NCBI RefSeq assembly: GCF_037038585.1
Contig: NC_092521.1
Coordinates: 75,975,398 to 76,039,397 of the forward strand
Direction: 5' to 3'
Length of the DNA stretch: 64,000 nucleotides
Source of the DNA: Patagioenas fasciata
Lineage: Eukaryota; Chordata; Aves; Columbiformes; Columbidae
Shown: piece after piece, positions 45,001-57,000 of the stretch
Numbering within the stretch: position 1 is the first letter of the stretch
Layout of the letters: the number at the start of each line of letters is the position of its first letter
Program-made: the position numbers and the translations under genes
Notes under the pieces: generated by a model
Told to the model about the DNA's origin: nothing
The model's database searches: none
The model's input: only the letters and a program-made list of their open reading frames with translations

Positions 45001-48000
45001 TGGAAACAGATAGGGTCATTTCAGTTATAGTACATCAAATGTTTTAACCAGCAAATTTTCTTTTAGTGATAATGTATCTTTATACAAAATAGCGTTCATT
45101 ATGAGGACTTAGGTCTCTCTTCTTCTCAAACCAGAAAACAAAGTACATCAGTAGTGAATGACCTGGGCTGATTATGTAACACATCCTCTCAATACATATA
45201 TATTTTCCTTTTGCTTATGCTGTTCAGCAGTTCTTCTTAAAGAGTGTCCAAATATTTAAATCAGATAAGGAAGGATTTTTCCAATTAGGGAGGTTGAACC
45301 TGAAAAGGAAACATGAATATTTGGTTTCTAGATCTAAAGAGGGAAGTGTTAGGACAGAGTAAAAGAACATATGACATAATGTGACTGCAACAGTAGGAAG
45401 ATCGCTGTTGGCCTTGGTTTATGATACAATTTAATGGAAATTATATCATATTTTAAACCAGGATACAATGTTCGACTACCAACCTGGAGATGCCTTCTGT
45501 GTAATATGTCCCAACAATGTCAGCGAGGTGGAAGAACTTCTTCAAATCTTGGGACTTTCTGAAAAAGGAGATTACTTTGTTTGTGTAAAGGTTAAGCAGG
45601 GCGCTAAAAAGAAAGGTACGGTGTGATGTGCTGGTCATGAACAAATACACCTTTCTGTGTTGGGAGTAGTTGGTATGCATATTTTTGAACACTTTTATCT
45701 TTAGTATTGGGGCATTTCATGGGGGCATGTTGGAAGTAACAGATGTGTTAAAAAAAGAGAGGACACATAAAATGCTGCTGCTGGTTTTACTGTAGATGCG
45801 TTAGCTTCTGACTGGGAACTTGTACCTGGCATTGCCGTTCATCCACCTCATTCTTCCTCTGTGCTCTTTTGTGTTTACGACAATGAGTCTTTAATCATGT
45901 AACCTAACAATCCCCCACTTGAAAGTAAAATCTCTGTGCACAACACTTCACATTAATCTGTTTTACATCTTAAGAGGCTGAAGCAGATGACTTAGTGCTG
46001 CTATGTGGTACCTTTTAAGGGGCTCATAGGTCTGTGTGGATCTGTTCTGCTGAGTCTTATGGTCCCACTCCTCAGAAAGGGTAGCTGCAGGTTCAAGGCA
46101 TGCCCATGTACTGCCAGCTGGACCTGTGAGAATTACTCTTCTTTTGCCTTGCAATTAGTGTTTTAGTGGTGCTGCTGAGCTGTGCCTTTAGTTTTGCAGG
46201 ATGGGGTAGGACATTTTGTTGTTCCAGTCTCCGGGTAAATTAGTTCCCATGGCAGGATTCCCTGACTCATTGAGGGCAACACATGTTGTCCCTTAAGTAT
46301 AAGATGTAAATGAACCACTCTTCTTGTGCTTGGCATGTAACTTGCTTGGTCATGAGGAGGGTTTATATGACAGGCTATGTCATAACATATGATATGGAAT
46401 GTCCAGGCTCAGCTTATCCCCATCTTTGACTCCCACTCCAGTAACTAACCTCTGTTGGGAGAGGTCACAAGTTATATTTGGTGCAGAGCCAGTATCAGTT
46501 ACAACCCAGTCCCTGGACTGGGGAAAAAAAAAGGGTGCCAGGAGAGTCCCAGCTTTATAACAATTTTCCTTTGCACCAGCGCTGCTCCTGAGCACCCTCA
46601 GAGTCAAGACCCTGTCCAAGGCCCAACCACTGTGTGCAAGGAAGCAACAAGAGATTGGGTGGGGGTGGTGTGGAGGGATTTCTCAAGTATGCTACTATTT
46701 ACAGATTTTACAGAATTAAGCGCATTTACAAAGGGAGCAATTAAAAAGGAAGGGTATTGTGAAGGAGGAGGCTATAGAGGACCAAAAGGATCAGATATTC
46801 ATAGGAAGGTGGGCTTGAAATTTTGGTCTCTCCTGAGAGATAGTAGGTTTTCTATGCAAATCAGATCTTTGCTACCTAGCTGCATAAAATTTGATTTTCT
46901 CTCTAAGTTGAGGCAATGTCAACCGCAGGTTCAAAGTGAGGGTCTCCTTGAATAGCCACAGAGATATTCTCTCCTTCCTGCCTACAGTAGTTCCCTTTCT
47001 TCTGCTATATTGATGTTGCAGGAAGACTGTAAAGCTGCCCTAACTGGGCACTTTGAGGCCATCAGTGCAGAGCACTTTCCATGTGGGACAGAGCTTGTAT
47101 AGCCAAGTGAACATAACTTAGCCTCTTAATTGTTCTTGAGTACCAAAAAGACCTGCACTTCCAAGGCAAAGTTGGTAAAATAACTGAGTGAAGCTTGGAA
47201 TATCTGTGCTCTCATCCTATGTGTAAATAAACTAGGCTACTGCATCTGTGGCTGCCTAATGTAGCACTAATTGGGGAAAAACGTGATATTGGGCATTATT
47301 TATACAGCATTTTGCCAAATGGCATGACTGTCTGTGAGTCTTAATGAATGATAGTGGAAAGGAAGATAATAGCGCTGATTGCAGCACAGAGAATCAAAGT
47401 TCTTTGTTCTGCTCTTGAGCCTTTTGCATGACCAGAGCAAGTAATTTTTCACATTTGCCTTGGATACTTGGCCAGGACTTAGCAAGTTGCTGCTGACCCA
47501 CTGATCTCCAATCATAGCTTGTACGCTGACTTCCATCCACTGCAGTTATGAAGTTAAATGGTTTAGTATCAAACCCAAATTAATTTATTTGGTGCTGTGC
47601 TGGTTAGCAGAGACTTACTATGTTACTAAAACTTAACCACTTACTGTTTCCAATCTGAACCAAAGAATTGAGCTCCGTAATGCAGCTTTGCAAATCCCAG
47701 CAATGTTCCAGAGCTGCTTTCCTTTTGAGTTGGCTGTCTCGTAACTGCATTCACATTTCCAAGGAATTGATGGTAACTCTTGTGGTTGTGGGTTTACTGA
47801 AAGAAGAGAGCTAATGTCCAACATTGATACTTCATTGGAAAACTGTCTTGCTGCTTAATTAATGATTTCCACTAATCAGCTGGAGCTCGCCATTTTAGGA
47901 TATTAATAGATGCACATGTGTGGTTTGTTTTTTTTTTTTTCTCCCACTAAATTAGGAGCAGCTATTCCACAACACATCCCTGCAAGAAGCACCGTGAAGT

Positions 48001-51000
48001 TCATTCTAACCTGGTGTCTGGAAATAAGAGCAATTCCTAAAAAGGTACTTATGTGTTTGTTCTTTCAAAGTGAAATCCTTAATGATTCTATGCTGTAGGG
48101 GCTCTTACAGATCTATCCTTGCTTCGTGTGTAGTTACTGCATTTCTTCAATAAGAATTGTTAGTTTGTATGCTGCTGTTTGTACTTTGTTGTGAGAAATT
48201 TAACTTCTAGTACGTTATCTGGAAAACTCAGATGCTGAAATCTGTATTCCTGTTCTGCAGTACCTTGTTTCATAGCTAGTCTGGAACTAAATAGAAAAGT
48301 GCTAGATATTTGGTGCCAGATAACTGGAAAGCTGACTGAACCTGGTCGTAGGCATTTTAGTGAAATAGTTCTTTCTAATTAGAGGGACCCACGTTTTGTC
48401 ACTGAAAATGCACATGTTGCTCTCTGCAAACATATAGTGTCTTTTAAATTATTTTAAAGCTTTTCTTTAGCATTTCAGTAATCCGACAGAATTCAAAGGA
48501 AGATTTTTGCTGGTGTAGTGAATGTTATTTTCCTTGCACTCTATGCCTGCAAAAAATTGGAAGCTTGCAACTGGAAATGGATGTGTATTTCTGCTATTGT
48601 CAAAACACATTTTAAAGATGATAACTTTGTGTGAAAGATGAAGCTAAACTGTTGTGTTGGTTGGATCTCTGAGAGAAATCAGTTTTTGGAAGGACCTTTT
48701 CACTCAATTTAGTGGATTTCACAGCAGAAGAGAAGAGAATCTTCCAATTGTTTCAACCTTTTCAAAACTACATTTAACAATTTCAAAAATTTATCTCAAC
48801 AATAAGAGTAGACAGAGAGTACTGGCTGGGGAATATCGGCCAAGCCAGGTTTTATAACCTCTCTGCTTTATTACCTGTTCAGTGTAGAATGTGCTTTATG
48901 TAACTCCCTACTCAAAACTATTGTCTGAAAGCTTAGTGTTTGAGCACACTCGAATTATTTTCTGAGTATTCTTTTGTGTAGAATATGTCCTCTGATTGTA
49001 CTTGCTGTGTTGGATCACTTTTATGCACTGTATCTGTTTCTGCCTTGCTTTTGAAAAAAGTCTTGTATCTATTTACATCTTATTTTTACTTTGTCTTACA
49101 ATGCTCAGTTTAATTTTCCCTTAAGAAAAGCTTGCAGTACCATTATGTAGGCATAAAGTATGGAATAAAACACCACAGCGACATTTGCATGACTCATTAA
49201 ATACCCTACTTTATTTACAGTAATACTCCTCCTAAGATATTTTATTATTCCTTTCCCAGCTTCTGTAACTTAGCAAATGGCGTTTTGTCTTGATTTAATT
49301 TGTGTTATGGGGCTTTTTACTCAACTAAAGTATACATACATAAATAAGAAAGCCTTTCATAAATTTGAGATTTATCAGGGAATGGGTTGTGCCTGTTTGT
49401 CTCTCCCTGACTCAGGCTAAGTAGGATTTTCTGACCTGCTGGCTTGTCCCAGACATTAGAGGAGCAGCCAAAAAAACCCCAAACCACAACAAAACAAAGC
49501 AAACAAACAAACAAACAAAAACCACAACAACAACAAAAGTAAATTTTTCATTGTAGGCAAAAGTGTGCAAGGGAAAATAAATTGTATTATCCATTAACCT
49601 GCTAGGTGACTGCTTCCTGTCCCCAGGTAACCCAAATGTTTCCCAGTATTGTGACAATTTTCCCCAATTGACAGGTTTTTTTCATCTTCCACTCTTATTT
49701 CCTTCCCTGCAGGCATTTCTGCGAGCTCTTGTAGAATGTACCAGTGATGTGGGAGAAAAACGGAGGCTTCAAGAGCTTTGCAGCAGACAAGGAGCTTCTG
49801 ATTATACACGCTTTATTAGAGAGTCTGATGTTTGCTTGCTGGATTTACTTCATGCTTTTCCAAGCTGCAAGCCTTCACTTAACCTGTTAATTGGTAAGTG
49901 ACTGATTTAGAACAAATTAGGTTTTGTTTCTGAAAATACATTAGACTAAATGTTCAGCTTCCCAAGAAAGGGGAATAACTTGCGTTAACAGCCTTAGACA
50001 TATTGTAGTAGTCATAGTGATCAAACTAAAAATATTGTTGGGAAACTGAGCTCTGTTCTCCAGTGTGTAATCTTTGACCTTAATTCTGCAAACACTCAGG
50101 TGCACACCTGTGCTTCAATTGACTCTGGATTGCTCCTGTGCATAAAAAATAAGCCTAAAGTGTTTGCAGGATTAGGGTCTGTTGCTCCACTGTATCTTTT
50201 CTGGCATGTGCTGTGGCATTTTTCTGGTGTTGCTCACTTGTCAGCATTCCCCACCACACTGTTCACTTAGCGATATGTCTGTGTCCTTTTGATATGCCCA
50301 TCTCCTCAGCAAAAATGCATAGTCTGCATGCATGGGCAAATCATTCCCTGGAAGACACCGTATCTATGTATGTATATGCACATGCATACGTAGATATGTA
50401 TCACCCTCCGACACACACATTTATATTTCTCATTAACAAAATGCTCAGTAAACTCCTATCTGTGCTATTGTGGGGTTTGTTTTGTTTTGCTTTTTAAGTT
50501 GGGATTTCAAAATTTGCATATGTATTCACAGTTGTTTGAAATTGAACTGGCACATCTGCTTCTAGGATGTTATGTATAGGAAACTTTCAATCAAGCAATT
50601 CCTATTCTGAGAACTTTTGAGCTCCATAAAGCAATCTTAGATGAAAGGTAGGGAAAAATTAATTTCAAGCTTCACCTTGTCCACTAGCTACTGACATCTC
50701 TTCTGTGCACCATACAGTTGTGTATAACTGACAAAGAACCCCATAAATTAAGTTTTGACGCCTCATTTTATGCTATCTCTAACAGATGTTCCACAAAATC
50801 CAAAAAGCATGCAAGATAGAGTGTAGTCTTAATAGCTTATTTCTGAGACACAAACACTGAATGTTAATAGAGTAAAATTATAGTTAAATTGTAATATGCT
50901 TGTAATTTGTTGTAATGTACACACATATGATATTTTCATTTTGGTTGGGGTGAATCAATAAGTGATGCTTTTATTTTTTTTCTTTTAATTTTTCAGAACA

Positions 51001-54000
51001 TCTTCCTAAACTACAAGCCAGATCCTATTCAGTGTCAAGGTAATGAAATATTCAAATTATATCTTTTTGCTAATTTAGGTATGCTCTTTTCTCAAGAGTG
51101 TGTGTGTGTAATGATCTTAAGAAAAAAGAGAGGAATGAAGGATTATACCTGAGGAAAAAGTGGTGTATCCCTGTTGCAAAAAAACCCCATTGTTTGAATA
51201 TTTCAAACAACATCGTTTTGCATGACTTCTATAGCATTCTCAAGAACAGGCTCACACACATGTGAATCTGATAGAGAGGAACTCAAATTCCTTTCTCTAG
51301 GCACTGCCCACTGAGTCCAACCTTAAGACATTTTCTAATCATATGAGAGTGTCATACAATTAAGTGAACACTGAGAATCTTGAGTCAAGTGAAGTGGTTT
51401 GGGCTGGAAATGGACCTGCTCTAAGTTTGTGCATCTATCTCTCAAAGTTTTGGGTTTTTTTAAATACTTTTATCTTTACAGTTCAAACTTGTATCAGCCA
51501 GGAAGACTGTGTTTTTTGTTCAATATTGTGGAGTTTCCTACCTGTCCTGCTAGACCAGTCTCACGGAAAGGAGTGTGTACAGGCTGGCTTGCTGAATTAG
51601 TTGCACCTCTACTCCACCCCAATAAAAACACTTCGGATGCAAAAGCAGAGAACCCTTCAACTGAAAAGGTATTATTATATCTAAGCTCCCTTAACTGTTA
51701 AATTTATATGCTTGAAACAACTGCAGGTTTCTTTGTTCACCGCTCTGATGCAATTCAGGTGTTTCGGCATATGCATCTTCATTTTGCAGTTCTACCCTAC
51801 TTGTAAGTTTGTAACATGTTTGGAATTTCATTGCTAAGTTGCTGAAGTCAGGTATACCTAGATAAAGTAAAACATGAGTAGCGAAAGTTCGCATTGCTGA
51901 GAGGCCAGAGTAATTTTCCACCCTGTTGTAGTCTTAAGTGAATCTTGGAAGATGTTTTCGTGGACTGAAATGCCACTGCAATTATATGATTATGGGTGTT
52001 AGTGCTGTAGGAGAGCAGCATTGGGTCACTTCTGGGACAGGGTGGCAGATTATAGGGGAAAAATGATAAATCTCTTAATGCTTGTTAGGTCTCACACAGT
52101 TTGCAAAGGCCAAATTGTTGAATGTGACACAGAGGACAACCTTCTGTGATATTTCTGATGTGCATCAAAGATGGTTTGGCATAGTGGGTGCTATTAGGAG
52201 AAGGTACTTTTTTTTACACAAATAGAAACATAGCATCATTTCGGTTGGAAGAGACCCTCAGGATCATCAAGTCCAACCATAACCTAACTCTTTACACTAA
52301 ACCATGTCCCTAAGAATCTCTTCTAAATGCTTTCTAAACACGTCCAGGGATGGTGACTCAACCACTTCCCTGGGCAGCCTGTTCCAATGCCTGACAATCC
52401 TTTCTGGGAAGAATTTGTTTCCTAATACCCAATCTAAACCTCCCCTGGCACAACTCGAGGCCATTTCGTCTTGTCCTATCACTTGTTGCTTGAGAGAAGA
52501 GACCAACCGCCTCCATGCTACAACCTCCTTTCAGGTAGTTGTAGACAGTGATGAGGTCTCCCCTCAACCTCCTTTTCTCCAGGCTAAGCAGCCCCAGTTC
52601 CCTCAGCCACTCCTCATCAGACTTGTGCTCCAGTTTCTTTCGTGGCAGAGCATTTATGTAATTAATCTGTCTCAAAGTTATTACCTGTGAGGTAATTATT
52701 AAAAATTCTACTATATAATTAACATGACAAAAGAACTACTGTCAGTCTAATCTATATTTGATTAAGAAAATGGAAACAAGTATAGAATTTCGTTACAAGA
52801 AAACTGCTGATAATTGAGGGTGTTGGTCTGGCAAATTGGAAAGAAAACCCATACAAGTTATCTTAACTTTTTAAAACTAACTGAAAACCCAAACTGAGTA
52901 ATATGTGCATCATATATATTATTCCAGTATTCACATCTGCTTTTTATTTAAAGTACCATTGATTTACAATGTATTAAAGATCTAACATGAAAAGGAAGTG
53001 GAGTAAAAAGAAAAAAAATTATTACAAAATGAGACTGAATAAAGTTCAGAACTATTTGCATCCACTCTGTAAGCCAGAATTCAGCATACATAAATATGCA
53101 GCCATACACATAGATTGCAGAAATTTGTAGAATAAGAAAATAGATGAGTGCGATCTTATGCAAAATTACCTGAGATTAATTGGAAACACTTTACAATATA
53201 AATGTGTTTACCATTTGCAGTACTTTTTAAAGGAATGACCAGTTTGGTATCGTTAATAGAGGAAATAACCTCCTAACTCAAGTGTGGTTTGAAGTAGTAA
53301 GTATCACAGAAATACAAATATTTCCCTCGGAGCAAGAATTATACCATTTTTTTATCATCATCAAACCAGAAAAATAATCCTGTTTAATATTATAGTATCT
53401 ATAATGAATTAAGTTATAAAAAATAAGTAGTGTTAAACCACTTAGGTTTACAGAGCAAAGTTTAAATAGCTTAGTCTAGTGCTTCATTCCTTTCTTAAAC
53501 TTGAAAGTAAATTCAAATCCTTTCATAATTAACATGCAAAATCAGTTGGAGGTTTGCTTATGACTTTAGTGGATGAAGCTCTGCTATGGCTGCTGCTGAG
53601 ACTTGAAGAGTTTTTTAAAAAATTAAAAATAGTCATCTCTTGTTTTCTATACATTATGTTAGCCATGCCTCAGACAATAGTTGTGGAGCTCCTATGAAAA
53701 TCATATTTAGACTTCCTTTCAGACACAAATCTGAAGATCAGAATTAGAGTTTATTAGTGGAATGATATAGAGCAGTTTCCAAGGTCTTTGAGCAGTTATC
53801 TGCCTCCTCTCACCCCTATGCATTTTTGGAGATCATGTAAAACTTCCATGAAAATTAAGAATGCAAGCCCAGTATCAGTAGGCTTTAATTCGCTATAAAC
53901 AAATTCTCACCTCTACTGGAATATTTTTAGATGTCCACAATGTAAAAAAATGTTGAGTAATAGCAATAAGCTTCACTTCCTTTTGTGTACCAACACCAGT

Positions 54001-57000
54001 TCAATACATTTTGTGAATCAGTATTCCCCAAATTTATGGTGCGGTCAGCTTTCATACTCAGAAACTCGCATTTGTGTGGTTTTGCATAGTTTTTCTCCAG
54101 ATTGATCAATAGGCCTGTGAGTATGGTGTGGATTTTTTTCAGGAGCTCATGTGAAGTTTTATTCCACATGTCTGTATGACCTTAAAAATAAATTCTGAAG
54201 GTCAGCATTTCGAAGAGTATTTGGACGCATACACTATGTAAATATCCTGAAAGTTCTAAAACATTCATCACATTTTCACTGCTTAAGAATATTCTTCAGT
54301 TTTATCCTATCTAATTTCATTTCAGATATCTATATTTGTGCGTCCAAACAATACTTTCCACTTACCTGCAGACCCATCTGTCCCGTTCATGATGGTTGGT
54401 CCAGGAACAGGAATTTCACCATTTATTGGTTTTCTACAACACAGGTATGTACCAAATTGTTACCTGGAAAGCAGCCTTTTTCTGTTGAGGAAAATAACAG
54501 CCTCAGGTTTTGAGTACAAATATAGTTAATATTTTTTTCCTTTTATTCTTTCTTTTTCTAGTGGAAGTCTGTTGATTAGAAAATCTTATTAATTTAAACA
54601 AGCAGTGCTTGTCTATTTATTTGTTTTTCAAATGAGTAAGATCTACACTTCCATCTGACTGTATGTAGTATCCATAGGGGATCTGTAAGGAATTGGGTGA
54701 CTTGCAGAAATAGTAATAAGAAACTAAATATTTTATCCGTGTGTTGCTGGTGGAAGCCCTGTAAGTGCTTGGTACTTTTTAGAAACAGTGTTGATTAGCT
54801 GAACTTTAATATTCAAAACCATTTCCCTTCAGAAATGGCATCTATATTAAAAGCCTTGGCATGCTAAATGTCAAGCTTTCTCTGGCATTCACCTATTTCT
54901 GTGTGTTTACAACATTTTCCTGTTTTAAGATCAGGACCTTGGCACCTGAAACCTCAGCCGGGCAGAAATCTTGGGGTTTGTGGGTTTGTATTTGAGGGAA
55001 GGTAGATCTCTTTTTTTCTTCCCCTTCTATTCCAGCAGCATAATTTTGCAAGGCAAAGAGATGCTTCTTCAAAAAGTGACAAGTACCTCATTGCCTAGAA
55101 TGTATAAAAACATGATTATTCATAGGAAATGAAGAATGGGAAGAGTGACATATTTGAATGGGTATGGTTGCAAGTTTTTGTAGATAACCAACACGTATCA
55201 TTCCCATGTGACTCGTTTCCTCCAGCAAGATAATGGAGTTTCTTGCATCCTTTAGCTATTATTTTTAAACCATTTTGTTTGAGAGACAAGTGAAAGTTTG
55301 ACATGATGTTTCTGACTCCATCCTTTAACCAAATCATTATGTACAATCTTTACTCCTTAATTTTAACCACCAAATATGCCTTTATCTCTTGGAAGTATTT
55401 TGCATTTTCATAGCATTTCATAAGCGTGTGATCGAAGAAAACAAAATCTCTCTTGCAAAATATAACTAGAAAGTTGCAGCTAAAACTCCTATAAAGTAAC
55501 ACCTTCAGCTTTATTTCAAGAAAATGTAATAACTCTTCTGATGATGTAGTAGTAAATAGATTGTTATTCATAAAGTCTTGCAGGTTTCTACAGCTAAATG
55601 GAAAGCATGCTCATAATGCTTTCTGCAGAGTTTTCCTGGGTGTTTTTACAGGGCTTGCAATGAAGCATAAAGGGTAGTGATTTCCTTTTTCAGCAGTCAG
55701 GATTGTTTTATGAGATGTTTGGAAGTGTCAGTCTTTACTATTCCAATGTGAAACTGTGGCAAAAAAACCCCAAAACCCTTTGAAGTTGATTGATTTTGAG
55801 CTGGGCCAAAAGTGAGAACTCAAGAAAATCAGAGAAGGGTTTGGCTGTAATTTACCTTATGCCATTTCACATTTCTGCCAATACAGAGATTTATTAAACC
55901 ACTACTTTAAATGAGAGTTACGTTATAGGCATTTTAGATTATTCACTTCCTTTTTTGATCTGTTTAGGCAAAAGCTCAGAGAAGAACACACAGACTGGGA
56001 ATTTGGAGAGACATGGCTGTTTTTTGGTTGTCGGCATCAAGATCGAGACTATTTGTTCAAGCAAGTTCACTATTTAACATCAATTTTGTATTCATGAGAG
56101 AATGTGTATCCCGGAGTCATTAATAACAGTTTTTATTGCCTTTCAGAGATGAGCTCAGATGTTTTCTTGAAAATGGCACATTAACTCATCTTAAGGTCTG
56201 TTTCTCAAGAGACTCTTCAACCGCAGAAGTAGCTTCGCCTAAGTATGTGCAAGAAGTTGTCAGGCTTTATGCTAAGGAAGTTGCCAGAGTCCTGCTGCAA
56301 GAGAGAGGTTACTTCTATGTATGCGGGTGAGTACAGTGGAGATGGACTGTCTCAGAAAGAACATTGAGTCAGCAGATCTTTTCTTGAAGATGGTTTTCAG
56401 GCCACATTCATAGAATGTCCTGAGTTGGAAGGGACCCACAAGGATCATTGAGTGCAACTCCTGTCCCTGCACAGGACAACCCCACAGTTCACACCATGTG
56501 TCTGAGGGCATTGTTCAGTCTCTTCTTGAACACTGTCAGGCTTGGGGCTGTGACACCTCCCTGGGGAGCCTGTTCCAGTGCTCCACCACCCTTTGGGGGA
56601 AGAACCTTTTCCTAATGTCCAACTTAGTAAAAGTTTGAGGCTTTAGAAAGACTTAGTGCTGTCTGAAAGAAAGGACCAACATGATGCTGGAATAGCCTTT
56701 CTGGAATGCATGAATTTCATCACTATGTCCATTTTTTCCAATACAGTGTTGGAAGTGTGGCTTGTACCCACGCAGTTCCACTGGTTTCTTTACTCACTTA
56801 TTATTTGTTTTTCTTTTGTAGTATTCAATTAAACTATAGGAGGTTTCAAGCTAATGGATTTCTCTTGAGAAAATGAGATACTTGAATGCATGTGATGATA
56901 AACTGCACAGCTGTGAGATAGCAGCAGTCTTGTGCTGTGTTCCAGGCTTGGATGGGCCAGAATGATAAAGCTCCATGATGTATTTTAAAGTAGGGAGTTT

